From contig CP129491.1 of assembly GCA_030584105.1 (NCBI GenBank), positions 1,302,001-1,366,000 on the forward strand: a stretch of DNA of 64,000 nt, in the 5' to 3' direction. The notes under the pieces were generated by a model. It had not been told where the DNA came from and searched no databases. It saw nothing but the letters and a program-made list of their open reading frames with translations. The DNA is from UTCHB3 sp002050155. GTDB taxonomy: Bacteria > Bacteroidota > Ignavibacteria > Ignavibacteriales > Ignavibacteriaceae. The translations under genes and the position numbers were made by a program. Below are positions 17,701 through 26,569 of the stretch, in pieces (position 1 is the stretch's first letter; every line of letters starts with the position of its first letter).

Positions 17701-18237
17701 AATATCATCGGAAAGTTTGCCGCTTAACTGCAATTTCAACCCGCTTTGCAGTGAGAGATCTTTGTTCGTCCCGAAAGTAAACCCTCTTACCAAAGTTCCA
17801 CTTTTTTGTATATTAGGCCCGAAAATGTTATCAGGTGATAAAATGCTCTCAAACCCTTTGAAAACCTTAATTGTATCCTCACCAGCGACGGTTGTAAAGG
17901 AAATTAATTCTCTTTTTTTGTAAACTTTCGAAAGTGAGGTGTTCAGCGTTAGATATTCAACTTTTATTGTGTCAAAAATTGAATAGGCAAGTTCTTCAGA
18001 AAGTGAAAATGTGGAAAGAAGATAATCAATCTTGTAGTCTGATTTTAGCAGTATTTTATCGCGAATAGTTAGTATCTCACTGCCGGGTTTAATACCAACA
18101 GCATTTATTTCATAATTATTACTAACTTTAACGGGTATTAGCTCAACCCGCCGCTCCCATGATGATGATTGCGCAAAGTACGCAGAGTTTAATGCGCAAA
18201 AGATTAAAACTACCCTGCACCACCGAAAACGCTTCAT
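14770..18237 (-). CDS. Very large outer-membrane protein, probable beta-barrel, unknown function
   Basis: I do not recognise a named family for this 1155-residue protein. It starts with a signal peptide (ATG 18237; MKRFRWCRVVLIFCALNSAYFA); a TTG three codons upstream is an alternative. The body is rich in alternating beta-strand patterns with aromatic residues and ends in RAEVRAFF, a terminal phenylalanine typical of barrel beta-signals. A central segment (SERVFLNGEEMKRGENND then YTIDYSAGELVFT, about residues 300-335) resembles short repeats in some surface-assembly proteins. It also has an acidic calcium-like loop (LGDLNGNGLYDENEF). It sits between a GT9 gene (13 nt upstream) and the NUDIX gene. 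A role in polysaccharide or cell-surface assembly is inferred only from neighbours. Confidence 0.6.
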   Translation of the reverse strand: MKRFRWCRVVLIFCALNSAYFAQSSSWERRVELIPVKVSNNYEINAVGIKPGSEILTIRDKILLKSDYKIDYLLSTFSLSEELAYSIFDTIKVEYLTLNTSLSKVYKKRELISFTTVAGEDTIKVFKGFESILSPDNIFGPNIQKSGTLVRGFTFGTNKDLSLQSGLKLQLSGKLSDDIEIVAALSDESTPIQPEGNTERLDEIDKVFIQITHPNAKAVFGDYDLNSYRGEFGKLSRKLQGLYGEAKVGEFTGYFSVASSRGRFNTNSFAGIEGVQGPYRLTGINGERDIIIIAGSERVFLNGEEMKRGENNDYTIDYSAGELVFTTKRVITSSSRINIDFEYSDRKYSRNFFSAGTDGAFFGSKLKYSLQFVQESDDKDNPIDFSLSDSDKEILRSAGGDRTKAVKPGERLADPDSTGRRNGLYSIRDTVIGGELTSYYLYEPGADSAIYNVSFSYAGPGNGDYTRETIGKFRFVGKGQGSYLPLIFIPLPEKRQGGNFLVEYRPVKFFGVKAEIAFSDLNKNRFSELAGTASTGYARNIELLFNPTQFSVFDMKLNSFSLKYRERFVQADFSSPDRFNTVEFDRDYNTGSVTTKADETLREAGFSFYPIAGNGVDLSYGYLKRGDNFKSERLNGTIKSYDDENRDISYTADLVTSENSLLNSVWLKQNGAGNWKAGFINLGAFFESEIKREKIGNSDSLLAGSFYFYEAGPLLEIPSLWGLNLTAKMTFREDETALSGIFLKESRTSGQELGLKYSTGRAFNTEISVAIRDKRFNSEFKQLGFTDNQTVLLRMRSRISVLNNGFNGDLFYEASTRRASVLERVFIKVEKGTGNYIYLGDLNGNGLYDENEFQPAIYDADFIAVTLPSEELYPIIDLKTGFRFKLQFADLASAGISFLKPLKFISTETTVRVEENSKDKNIENIYLLKLSHFLDEKNTIRGAQSILQDIFIFENSSDLNFRLRFNERNSLTEFSGGTEKGLYGEKSIRARMKLVKEFSIQADVVFGTNNMAAPPASLRNRKIKSTDLIFDFSYRPEYYIETGVVFKTCNSTDEFPLNPSEVKTNSQILRVNLSFAGTGRLRFEVERTELIVNDAENFLPFELTNGNMVGKNYYWRLNFDYRVSANLQSTLGYDGRSQGGGRAIHTARAEVRAFF

Positions 18238-18250
18238 TTTCCACAACCCA

Positions 18251-19471
18251 CTAACCGTATTTACTCAGATGGTCAAGGGCGGCCTTTTCAACCTCCTCCA
18301 CCGTTATCCGGGTGAGGCATTCACGATGAGGACAGCTTCTCCCCGCATCAAGATAACAATAGTTAAACCTTGTGGGCGAACAATCTAATTTTTTCATTAT
18401 TGCGATGTGATGGTCGCCCGGTTGTTTGCAGAAAAGGGGGTTTGTAGGTCCAAAAATAGCCACTGTAGGAAGCCCAAACCACGCTGCGAGATGGATGGGT
18501 CCCGTGTCGTTTGCAATCATCATCGCTGCTTTTTCAAGTTGTGGCAGATACTGACCGATCGATTCCAATTCGGTTGTTCTAAGGTTTTTACCGGAAATCA
18601 TCGCCAGCACATCATCGGTTAGGCGCCCTTTCTCTACAACAAAATTAACGGGATGTTTCTCCGAAAGCCTGAAAGCAAGTTCGATTGTTTTCTTCAAACC
18701 CCACATTTTTTCATCCCAGCCGGCAAAAGGGGTTATTATTATCTCTTTACCTCTGTTTTTTCGCAAGGGCAAAACGCGGTCAGTTTTGGTGCGATCAATT
18801 GAGATAAAGCTTTCAAGTGCATCAAAATAGATGTCGATAAGATGGGGCGTATCTCTTTTTAATCGGTATGAGGTGTAGCCGGTTTTATAAGCTTCCCGCG
18901 AAACTCCGTAAAATTTCTTTCCGCCTGAAAACAACATAGTAAACACAGAAGCAGGGTTTTCAGAAAAATTTAACACTACCCCACATTTTAGCTTTCTTAC
19001 TTTTTTTATCAATTCCCACGAAGGAAATCTTAACCCCGCTCGAAAATCACTTTTTTGAACCCCGATAATCTCAAATTCGATGTTTACGGGCGAATTTGAT
19101 CGGTTTATGGTTTCGGTAGGACCGCTATCCTTAATCTCATTTGGGCTACTGTTCTTTTCAACCCCTGTTGAGTTACCACTGTAATCCTTACTATTTCCGG
19201 AATATCCCGGTTCTCTCTCAAAAAGAAAGCGCAAATCGTTGTAAGTTAAAACTTTTATTTTCCGGTTCGGTAAATTTTTGCGAAGTGCTCTAAAAGCATG
19301 AAGTGAAAGTATTGTATCACCGATATTGTTCAAAGAGATCAACAGAATATCTTCAGACCGGTTTGAAAAAACACGGGATAATAATTTCAGTTTCCAAACG
19401 ACGATCTTCGTAAGGGTTTGAAGAATCTTGCTGTTATCGAGGTCCAATGAATTTAGATGTGATCTCGCCAT
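18251..19471 (-). CDS. Glycosyltransferase family 9 (heptosyltransferase-like)
   Basis: This 406-residue protein resembles ADP-heptose:LPS heptosyltransferases of GT9. It shows the N-terminal LISLNNIGDTILSLHAFRALR and the C-terminal donor-site motif ANDTGPIHLAAWFGLPTVAIFGPTNP, split here over the known family positions. A low-complexity insert rich in Ser, Asn and Gly (about residues 90-125) interrupts the N-terminal domain. Its ATG lies 38 nt inside the upstream flippase gene, an unusually long overlap. It probably adds a core or repeat-unit sugar in the polysaccharide pathway of this operon. Confidence 0.85.
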   Translation of the reverse strand: MARSHLNSLDLDNSKILQTLTKIVVWKLKLLSRVFSNRSEDILLISLNNIGDTILSLHAFRALRKNLPNRKIKVLTYNDLRFLFEREPGYSGNSKDYSGNSTGVEKNSSPNEIKDSGPTETINRSNSPVNIEFEIIGVQKSDFRAGLRFPSWELIKKVRKLKCGVVLNFSENPASVFTMLFSGGKKFYGVSREAYKTGYTSYRLKRDTPHLIDIYFDALESFISIDRTKTDRVLPLRKNRGKEIIITPFAGWDEKMWGLKKTIELAFRLSEKHPVNFVVEKGRLTDDVLAMISGKNLRTTELESIGQYLPQLEKAAMMIANDTGPIHLAAWFGLPTVAIFGPTNPLFCKQPGDHHIAIMKKLDCSPTRFNYCYLDAGRSCPHRECLTRITVEEVEKAALDHLSKYG

Positions 19472-20951
19472 AAACTCTGTTTTTTGTCAGATGTAAAATT
19501 ATCGGATACAGTAAGATAAAACCAAAAGGCAGAACCAATGAGGTCAATTTGAACTGACTGATTAAAAATAGACTAACCCCCAATACAACCCCGGACCATA
19601 AAGAAACCAAAGTAAAATTTTTGGCTAAATCTTTGTTCACTCTAAAATTTGCACTTTTGTAGATGTAAAAAACACAAAGCAACGATTGAGTTATATAAGT
19701 TAGCGATGTAGCAAGCGCCAACCCGTTTTGCTTCATTTCGTGTGAAAGCAGAAAGGAGAAAAGATATTTTGCAATTAAACCCACAATGGAAATAATGACC
19801 AAAACACCACTTCCTTTTAGACTGTAAGCGTATTTAATGCCTATGGCGAAAATTGCGTAGAATATTAAGCTCAAAGAATAGAACAGAAGTGTCTCCGCAG
19901 TCATAATAGTTGAATTAACATCGAATTTCCCCCGCTGAAAAATCAGGCTGATTATATCCTGACCTGAAAAAATGAAAACAACTGTTGCCGGTATGAACAA
20001 CAGAAAGATAACCTCAATCGCCTTTGTAAATTTTGCGTTTGCTTCCCGCACATCCCCCTTTGCAACATTCTCTGAAAAATCCGGCAAAAGCGCACTCCCC
20101 AATGCGGCTGTAAAGGTTGAAAGCGGAAGAAGATAGATAATCGTAGAATAATTCAAAGCAGCAATTCCACCCGGATCGGTGTTTGAGTAAAACAGACGAT
20201 CGATAAAAATAAACAGCTGCCCGGCAATTTCCACAAAAAGGGTGTTGAGAAAAACAAACCAAACCATTTTTCCGGTGAAAGCAAATTTTAATCTGAAACC
20301 ACTGTTCAATAAAGGTTTACCGCCCCAAAATAAATTAAGGAGTTGCAGGAAATTTCCGGCTACAAATCCAACAACTATTGCCATCGTTCCAAGTTGCTCA
20401 CCAAAAAAGAAAACAACGGCGATAATTGAAATATTTGTCCAAATTTGAGAAAAATAGGTAACGGTAAACTTTAACTCTGCAACCAACCAAGCGGAAAGGA
20501 CGCTTATCATCCCACTGAGTGGCAGCGTTATCAATGCAAATTGAAAGAGTATGGATACTTTTGCAAAATCGGCAAAAGAAAGGTTTGATAAAAATAGCCC
20601 AACTATCGGTTTTGTTAAAAAGTAAAGAGCCGCTGCAAGTATTGTTACAAATATGGTGAAAAAAAAGAAAGAAGATGTCAGAAAACTTGAGGCTTCTTCG
20701 GATTTTTTTTGTTTTAACTCGTTGTAAATCGGGATAAAATAATTCTGCGCCTGATAAAACAGAACACTGTTGATTATTCCGGGGATAGTATAAGCAATAA
20801 GGTAAAATTCAAAATCTTTCCCGACACCAAATTCACCTGCAAAAAGCGCCTCCCTGAAAAACCCCGTTCCTTTTGATAACAGCTGGGCAAGAACAACTAT
20901 CAGAGCCGCCCCGCTGACTCCGGTAAAAATCTTTTTTAGTCTGGTGTTCAT
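19434..20951 (-). CDS. MurJ/MviN-like lipid-linked oligosaccharide flippase
   Basis: This 505-residue integral membrane protein of the MOP superfamily has about 14 predicted helices. The N-terminal segment (LLSKGTGFFREALFAGEFG, then IAYTIPGIINSVLF) resembles MurJ/MviN. MurJ moves lipid II across the inner membrane; in this operon, surrounded by chain-length and export genes, it may instead flip a polysaccharide precursor. The sequence does not separate these roles. It lies 24 nt downstream of the chain-length gene and overlaps the GT9 gene. Confidence 0.8.
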   Translation of the reverse strand: MNTRLKKIFTGVSGAALIVVLAQLLSKGTGFFREALFAGEFGVGKDFEFYLIAYTIPGIINSVLFYQAQNYFIPIYNELKQKKSEEASSFLTSSFFFFTIFVTILAAALYFLTKPIVGLFLSNLSFADFAKVSILFQFALITLPLSGMISVLSAWLVAELKFTVTYFSQIWTNISIIAVVFFFGEQLGTMAIVVGFVAGNFLQLLNLFWGGKPLLNSGFRLKFAFTGKMVWFVFLNTLFVEIAGQLFIFIDRLFYSNTDPGGIAALNYSTIIYLLPLSTFTAALGSALLPDFSENVAKGDVREANAKFTKAIEVIFLLFIPATVVFIFSGQDIISLIFQRGKFDVNSTIMTAETLLFYSLSLIFYAIFAIGIKYAYSLKGSGVLVIISIVGLIAKYLFSFLLSHEMKQNGLALATSLTYITQSLLCVFYIYKSANFRVNKDLAKNFTLVSLWSGVVLGVSLFLISQFKLTSLVLPFGFILLYPIILHLTKNRVYGEITSKFIGPR

Positions 20952-20975
20952 AACTCGACCGTAGAGGGGTTATTG

Positions 20976-22100
20976 TCAGCCAAGATATTTCTTTACTTCA
21001 TCTTCCTTTTTGAAGTAATATAGAAATGTTAACAGAAAGAAGAGTAGCCCGGCAGTAACCATTGAAAATAACATGTTAGGCGAAGAAGCTTTTATGGGAG
21101 GGATAGCTTCATCCAATACTTCGAGAGTTGGAATATCCTTTTGTTCCTGGATCATTTCTTTGAAATATTGCTGTTGTAAAAGAAGATAAACCTCTGAAAG
21201 TACTTTAACTTCACGATATTTATCAGAAAGTTGCACCCCCAGAAGTGGTGCATCTTTAAAACCGACAAAAATTTCATCGGAGTTTGTCTGGAATTTATTG
21301 TACTCTTTCTGAAGTGACGCCAATTTAGATTTTGCAGCAACCACCTCGGGTGCGTCTTCGCTTACAGTTTTTAAAAGATACTCTAACTCAATTTGAGCAG
21401 TTATTATTTCACTTTTCACTTTTGCGGCGGCATCTATCGCGGCTTTTAGCTGATCGGGCAATGAGATTGTTTTATGTTCAGCTTGAAATTTTGCGAGTGC
21501 GTGCTCTGCGCTGTCAAGTTCTTGCTTTGTGCTGTTAAGGCGTGTTTCAATAAATTCGCGTGTGAGCTTCGCTTTGTTGTGCATCGTATGACGATTTATA
21601 GAATCAAGCGCCAGCACACAGGTGTTTGAAATTAAAGTTGCAAATTCAGCGGCTGCTTTTTTATCTTTTGGGTCTCTGCCAAAATACCCCGTTTTTGCGG
21701 TGAAACCAATCTTTATTATACCTTCTTTTGTAACTTCTACTTCAAGATCACGAGTGAATTTTTCGTATAATTCCACTTTAGGGATATTTCCGTAGTAGTT
21801 TGTAAGATTAATTTTGGAGGCTACATATTCCGCAGTTGACCTGCTTTTTAATATCTCACCATACAATTGTGATGATGCAGAACCGGCACCACCCAGAATT
21901 GCACCAAAATCTTGCGCTCCAAGCAAACCGGCTAATCCCTGATTTTTTTGAACATCGGGTGGGAGAACCGAGGTCCAAGCCGTGAAAGAAACAGGATAAA
22001 TAAAATAAAGCCCAACAGTGTAAACGATAAGTGCAACGCCACTTATCGCAATTATTTTTATTAAATTCCGGAACAAAGTCGAAACAATCGCTTTGATCAT
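20976..22100 (-). CDS. Polysaccharide chain-length regulator without kinase (Wzz-type)
   Basis: This 374-residue protein has one membrane helix near each end (about 14-36 and 345-366) and a long periplasmic region with coiled-coil character between (about 170-300). That is the layout of Wzz/PCP chain-length determinants. A proline near the second helix (DEAIPPIKASSPN) fits the family signature. No nucleotide-binding domain is attached. The start overlaps the Wza-like gene by 4 nt (ATGA), indicating coupled translation. Confidence 0.85.
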   Translation of the reverse strand: MIKAIVSTLFRNLIKIIAISGVALIVYTVGLYFIYPVSFTAWTSVLPPDVQKNQGLAGLLGAQDFGAILGGAGSASSQLYGEILKSRSTAEYVASKINLTNYYGNIPKVELYEKFTRDLEVEVTKEGIIKIGFTAKTGYFGRDPKDKKAAAEFATLISNTCVLALDSINRHTMHNKAKLTREFIETRLNSTKQELDSAEHALAKFQAEHKTISLPDQLKAAIDAAAKVKSEIITAQIELEYLLKTVSEDAPEVVAAKSKLASLQKEYNKFQTNSDEIFVGFKDAPLLGVQLSDKYREVKVLSEVYLLLQQQYFKEMIQEQKDIPTLEVLDEAIPPIKASSPNMLFSMVTAGLLFFLLTFLYYFKKEDEVKKYLG

Positions 22101-23692
22101 CTTAAACTCACAATAACAGCCACTGTTGCAGCGATTACTGTTGCTAATTGGCTGAAGATAAGAAGAGAATCTTTAAACACATCCCAAAATTTTGGCGCCT
22201 GAGGCTTTTCCGGAATCCAGATAGTATCTCCAGGTTCAAGTTCCACCTCGTCATTGGCTTCGATCCACTCGCCGGTTTTACTTTTAATAACTCTAATGTC
22301 GTCTTCTTCCGCGCGCCAACCAAAACCTCCGGCTCGTTCGATGTAATCCATTATTGAGTTCCCTTTGTGGTACTCAATATTACCCGGTGAAACCGCCTGA
22401 CCTATTATCGTAATGTATTGTTTTTTTTCAGGCACAATTATTTGGTCGTTTTTTTTCAGCAACAGATCGTCAGTTTTTTTATCGAACACTTTGATAAAAT
22501 CAATAGTGATTCTTCCCTTTCTTTGACGAGAGCGCGACTTAAGATAGTCATATTCATCGTCCGTCATGTCTTTTCTTGGGATAAGTTTGATTCGTTCATA
22601 TTCCGGATCGTAATCTGAAGTGCCGGTATTACGAATAACATAAGAATCTTCCAATGATGCGTTTTCTAAAAATCCACCGGCTTCAGGGATAATTTCCGAA
22701 AGCTTTGTTTCACCCTCTTTAATTTTGTAAGGACCGGGGAATTTAACATAACCTGAAATTGTAACTATTTTCTCTTCCAAGTATTCAGGTTTTGATCGAA
22801 CAATAACCCTGTCACTGTTTTGAAGAGTAAAGTTTTGGGAGAAAAGTGCCGTTTTGCTGTTTCTGACACTCAACTGTGATTTACCGTTAGAGTCAAACCG
22901 TATTATTTCAAGCGTATCTGTAAACGCCGCATCCAAAAAACCACCTGCAATATTTATAAGGTTTTCTAACGATTCATTCTCACGATATTCATAAACACCC
23001 GGATATTTCACCATGCCAAGCAAGGTAACAACTTTATCAAGTTTATCAACCATCACATAATCACCATCCTGCAGAACAGGGTTTTGGCTTCTGTCGGCTA
23101 AACGAACAAAAGAAAGGAGATCAATTGTACTTGCCTCCCCATTCTTGGAAATAATTCTGATGTTGCGAATATTTGCACTTGGTGTGAAACCGCCATCCAT
23201 TAAAATATCGTTTAATCTTGAGTTAGCAAAGATTATTTTGCTCCCCTTCTTTAGCACCTCACCGTAAATGGAAATCTTTATTTTCCGTATCCCTGAAAGG
23301 GTTACTAATACCTCCCTCCCTTTGAATCTTTTTGAGACCTCACGACTAATCTGCGTTTTAGCATCTTTCAAAGTGGTGCCCGTTAGTTGCAAAGTTCCAA
23401 CTTTTGGAATTAACAGAAAACCGTCAGGGCTGATAGCAGATTCAAGAACTATAGGTTGGATGTCGTCGATTGAAATTCGGAACTGATCACCTGCGCCAAG
23501 AATGTAGCTTTCTTCATCAACACTTCCTTCTATCACCGGAAGTTCATCGTGCTTCTGAATTGATGAATCAGTTATTATAAATGCCCGATCCGCATAGGTG
23601 GGCATTTGTTGTGCAAAGGGTTGGGCTGAAAAAACGGAAAGGAATAACAACAATGTTATTCCTTTTACCGATAGTAATTGTCGCAAGAGCAT
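22097..23692 (-). CDS. Polysaccharide export protein with multiple SLBB domains (Wza-like)
   Basis: This 531-residue protein is a periplasmic/outer-membrane polysaccharide export protein. After a signal peptide (MLLRQLLSVKGITLLLFLSV) comes a Poly_export domain (YILGAGDQFRISI, DGFLLIPKVGTL), then about four SLBB domains (recurring forms of G-x-VK-x-PG-x-Y and AGGF: GMVKYPGVYEYREN, GYVKFPGPYKIKEG, GQAVSPGNIEYHKG) and a C-terminal hydrophobic helix. I chose ATG 23692, which gives a clean signal peptide and a Shine-Dalgarno-like AGGA 17 nt after the kinase gene; the frame is open further upstream inside that gene. It would work with the two co-polymerases here. Confidence 0.87.
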   Translation of the reverse strand: MLLRQLLSVKGITLLLFLSVFSAQPFAQQMPTYADRAFIITDSSIQKHDELPVIEGSVDEESYILGAGDQFRISIDDIQPIVLESAISPDGFLLIPKVGTLQLTGTTLKDAKTQISREVSKRFKGREVLVTLSGIRKIKISIYGEVLKKGSKIIFANSRLNDILMDGGFTPSANIRNIRIISKNGEASTIDLLSFVRLADRSQNPVLQDGDYVMVDKLDKVVTLLGMVKYPGVYEYRENESLENLINIAGGFLDAAFTDTLEIIRFDSNGKSQLSVRNSKTALFSQNFTLQNSDRVIVRSKPEYLEEKIVTISGYVKFPGPYKIKEGETKLSEIIPEAGGFLENASLEDSYVIRNTGTSDYDPEYERIKLIPRKDMTDDEYDYLKSRSRQRKGRITIDFIKVFDKKTDDLLLKKNDQIIVPEKKQYITIIGQAVSPGNIEYHKGNSIMDYIERAGGFGWRAEEDDIRVIKSKTGEWIEANDEVELEPGDTIWIPEKPQAPKFWDVFKDSLLIFSQLATVIAATVAVIVSLR

Positions 23693-23708
23693 GTGTCCTG
23701 TTACTCTT

Positions 23709-25931
23709 TTAAACACTCTCTCCTGATTTACTGGATCTGGAGTAATAATAGTAATATTTGTAGTATGAACCGTAAGAGGCTTTGTAAACAAAATTATTGA
23801 GAACAACACCCACAAAATGGTGTGTTCCTTGGTTCATAATTTCGCCCGCTCTCTTGAGAAGTTCCAGTTCAGTTGTATCTGCAGAAACTACCAGTAACGA
23901 CCCGTCAACTTGCTTTGCGAGGACTTCCGAGTCTGTAACTGCAATAATCGGCGGCGAATCTAAGATTACAAAGTCATATTTACTTTTTACCGTATCCAAA
24001 AATGCCAACATTGCATCCGACTCCATCAATTCAGCCGGGTTTGGCGGTATTGTACCACACGGGATGAAATCGAGGTTCGGCATTTGTGTTGAACGGATAA
24101 TTTCGTCTAAACTGTTGTGATCAAACAGATAGTCAACCAAGCCGGGGTGTCTGTTCATGTCAAACACATTATGAACCCTTGGTTTTCTTAAGTCGCAGTC
24201 AACCAAAAGCACTCTTTTGTTAATCTGTGAGAAAGAACCTGCAAGGTTTATTGCAACAATAGTTTTACCTTCAGTAGGTGCTGAAGAAGTAATTAACAGC
24301 GTTTTTAATTTTGCAGCATCAGGTGATGAAAACTGAAGCCTGGTTCTTAACGCTCTGAATGCTTCAGCAGGAATTGAGTCCGGTTTTGAATAAACAATAA
24401 ACTCGTTCGACCCACCTTTTGACTCATCAACGCCTTCAATTCTTGGTATCCACGAAAGAACATTGAAACCGAGTTTACTGAGTTCATCCGGAGTCTTAAT
24501 TGTTTTATCAAAGTAGTCTCTGATAAATACATAAGAAATTGAAACAACCAGCCCCAAAACAAGCCCGATAATCACGATAAGTGTTCTGTTTGGTTTCGCC
24601 GGTTTGTCCATAACCCTGGCAGCTTCAATCACCACCACATTACCCGGCTGCGCCTGTTCGTTGATGACAGATTCCTGATACCTTTGTTCAATCAAAGAAT
24701 ATAGTTTCTCGAGCGCTTCTCTTGTTCTTGTAAGTTTCGCAAGTTCAATGGCATTTCGCGGGAGGGTTCCGAACTTATTTTCATAAAGTGCAAGCTGGTT
24801 CGAAAGCTGCTTAACGGCAAGATCAAACCCTTTTTCCTGCACTTCAAGATCAAGAATTTTCATTGCAAGAGTACGGTACTCTTCCGGCGTGTTAGCCACC
24901 GCACTGCTCTGAAATTCAACAATCTTTTTATCCAATTCCTTTTTAAGAACTTTTATCTTATTATCTAATTCTGTAAAGGCAGCTTTAGTTTTAGGGTCCT
25001 TATCATTGCCGGAGACTAACATTTTTTGGATTTCAAGTTTGGCAATTTCATTCTGAAGTTCGTCAAAATAACCTTTAATTTCAAACTGTTTCAGATATTC
25101 TTTTGCGTTCGGGTCTAATGAGTCGAGCTTTTCACGATATGATGCAATAGCATTTTGAGTTGACTGAAGCTCAATTTCATTCATTCCCTTATTTGCTTCC
25201 AAAGTGGAAATTTGTGAAATGAGGTTTGAGGCTTGGTTATCTAACGCAATAATTCCACCCTGTTCCTGGAACGACTGCAGAGCATCTTCTGCATTGTTTA
25301 ATTCGCCTAATTTTTCGTTCCGTTGCTGGTCCAAATAATTTTTTACAACAACTAATTGGTCACGGTTCAGTGCAAGGTTTAGGTTTTTATATTCAGCTGC
25401 GTAAGTATTTGCAATCATCGCTGCTTCTAACGGTGAAGGTGAATTTGCAGAAAGAATTACAAAATCCAAACCTCTTTTTTGCTCAATTGTTGTTAACCCG
25501 GAAAGTTGTTCGGCAAGTTTATCCGGCGTCATCAGCACCTTTTTCGTTGGGTCCACTTTGTCTGCAGTTAAAATCACAGAAAAGGTGTCTTTTTTCTGGT
25601 AGTTGTTAAACGAATCGATTAAAGCAGTAGCAACTCTTTCACGAAGTGTAAAGCTTTTTATAACTTCAATTTCATTAGAGATGAACCTGTCTTCCTGCCC
25701 AAAAGTCTGAAGAAGAGGATTCGACTCTAAAATGCTACCGGAGTTTTTATTAACTTTAACTAAAGCTGACGAATTATAAATATCTACAGCGTTAATCGCA
25801 TAAATTAGTGCAAAAACGAAAGAAACAGCCGTTATAATCAGGATTGGTAAGAGATTACCTCGTATTAATTGAAGGTAATCGACAATTGATTTTGTATCCT
25901 GGAATTGTGAATTGTTAAAATCTGTATCCAA
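23709..25931 (-). CDS. Wzc-like polysaccharide co-polymerase and bacterial tyrosine kinase
   Basis: The 740-residue protein joins a Wzz-type membrane domain (helices near residues 30-50 and 465-485, coiled coil between) to a cytoplasmic BY-kinase. Walker A is SSAPTEGKTIVAINLA (about 545-562), Walker A' is VLLVDCDLRKPR and Walker B is DFVILDSPP. The C-terminus ends in a tyrosine cluster (SYGSYYKYYYYYS) that is the usual autophosphorylation tail. Such proteins set chain length of exported polysaccharide. The start is TTG at 25931, supported by GAGG six bases upstream and the lack of a nearby ATG. No Wzb-type phosphatase is in the window. Confidence 0.93.
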   Translation of the reverse strand: MDTDFNNSQFQDTKSIVDYLQLIRGNLLPILIITAVSFVFALIYAINAVDIYNSSALVKVNKNSGSILESNPLLQTFGQEDRFISNEIEVIKSFTLRERVATALIDSFNNYQKKDTFSVILTADKVDPTKKVLMTPDKLAEQLSGLTTIEQKRGLDFVILSANSPSPLEAAMIANTYAAEYKNLNLALNRDQLVVVKNYLDQQRNEKLGELNNAEDALQSFQEQGGIIALDNQASNLISQISTLEANKGMNEIELQSTQNAIASYREKLDSLDPNAKEYLKQFEIKGYFDELQNEIAKLEIQKMLVSGNDKDPKTKAAFTELDNKIKVLKKELDKKIVEFQSSAVANTPEEYRTLAMKILDLEVQEKGFDLAVKQLSNQLALYENKFGTLPRNAIELAKLTRTREALEKLYSLIEQRYQESVINEQAQPGNVVVIEAARVMDKPAKPNRTLIVIIGLVLGLVVSISYVFIRDYFDKTIKTPDELSKLGFNVLSWIPRIEGVDESKGGSNEFIVYSKPDSIPAEAFRALRTRLQFSSPDAAKLKTLLITSSAPTEGKTIVAINLAGSFSQINKRVLLVDCDLRKPRVHNVFDMNRHPGLVDYLFDHNSLDEIIRSTQMPNLDFIPCGTIPPNPAELMESDAMLAFLDTVKSKYDFVILDSPPIIAVTDSEVLAKQVDGSLLVVSADTTELELLKRAGEIMNQGTHHFVGVVLNNFVYKASYGSYYKYYYYYSRSSKSGESV

Positions 25932-25939
25932 GTATTCCT

Positions 25940-26509
25940 CTAATTTCGTGTTATATTAAGGATTAAGATAGTAAGCGAGATAGCAGCAGAAAGTATTTGC
26001 AACCCTATCGAAATGTAATCTCTAAAGAAAAATCTGGGTTCCCCTTTTAACAACAACACATCTCCCGGTTGAAGAACGGGGATTGTATCAACAGGAGCGC
26101 TGATTTCATCCCAAAGCAGAGAATTATAATTTAGTTCCAGCACTTTATTTCCCGTTTGAGAAATTTGAAGACTATCTTTTGCATTTTTAGGCGGCGGAAA
26201 TGCCGAAGTGTCGCTTGTTGAATACCGGAAAAGAGCTATCTGCTCTAAAAGAGCATCTGTGGTAGGTCCCCCTGCATAAGCCAGGAGATCCATCACATTT
26301 GTTCCTTCAGGCACAAGGTATTTACCGGGAAATTTAGCGTAACCGAGCACAGAAACAGGGATATTTATCTTGTCAGCCTCTGAATAATCATAGAAACCAC
26401 CGGTAGTTGATCTTATTTGTGGGTCTCTCCCTAATTTTACATCCTGCGCTTCGATTATAAAAGTGATATTAAACATCAAAAGAAGGAACAGTAACTTGTG
26501 TAACCTCAT
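25940..26509 (-). CDS. Small SLBB-domain polysaccharide export protein
   Basis: This 189-residue protein has a signal peptide, a single SLBB-like unit (VLGYAKFPGKYLVPEG, LLAYAGGP), a short PGDVLLLKG segment and a C-terminal membrane helix. It lacks the Poly_export core domain, so it is a partial relative of the Wza-like protein, not a full exporter. As the first gene of the exopolysaccharide operon, 8 nt ahead of the kinase gene, it may act as an accessory in the export complex (inference). Confidence 0.75.
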   Translation of the reverse strand: MRLHKLLFLLLMFNITFIIEAQDVKLGRDPQIRSTTGGFYDYSEADKINIPVSVLGYAKFPGKYLVPEGTNVMDLLAYAGGPTTDALLEQIALFRYSTSDTSAFPPPKNAKDSLQISQTGNKVLELNYNSLLWDEISAPVDTIPVLQPGDVLLLKGEPRFFFRDYISIGLQILSAAISLTILILNITRN

Positions 26510-26535
26510 TATCTCTACTTTTTATTTATGATCTG

Positions 26536-26543
26536 CAAATATA
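26536..26543 (-). promoter_or_regulatory. Candidate -7 box (TATATTTG) of the exopolysaccharide operon
   Basis: TATATTTG on the minus strand matches TAnnTTTG, about 27 bp upstream of the first start codon at 26509. It lies in the only gap (60 bp) between ftsX and the operon, which supports it; no clear -33 element is seen. Confidence 0.45.
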
Positions 26544-26569
26544 TTAATAATCTTAAACTTTTGAAAGGA

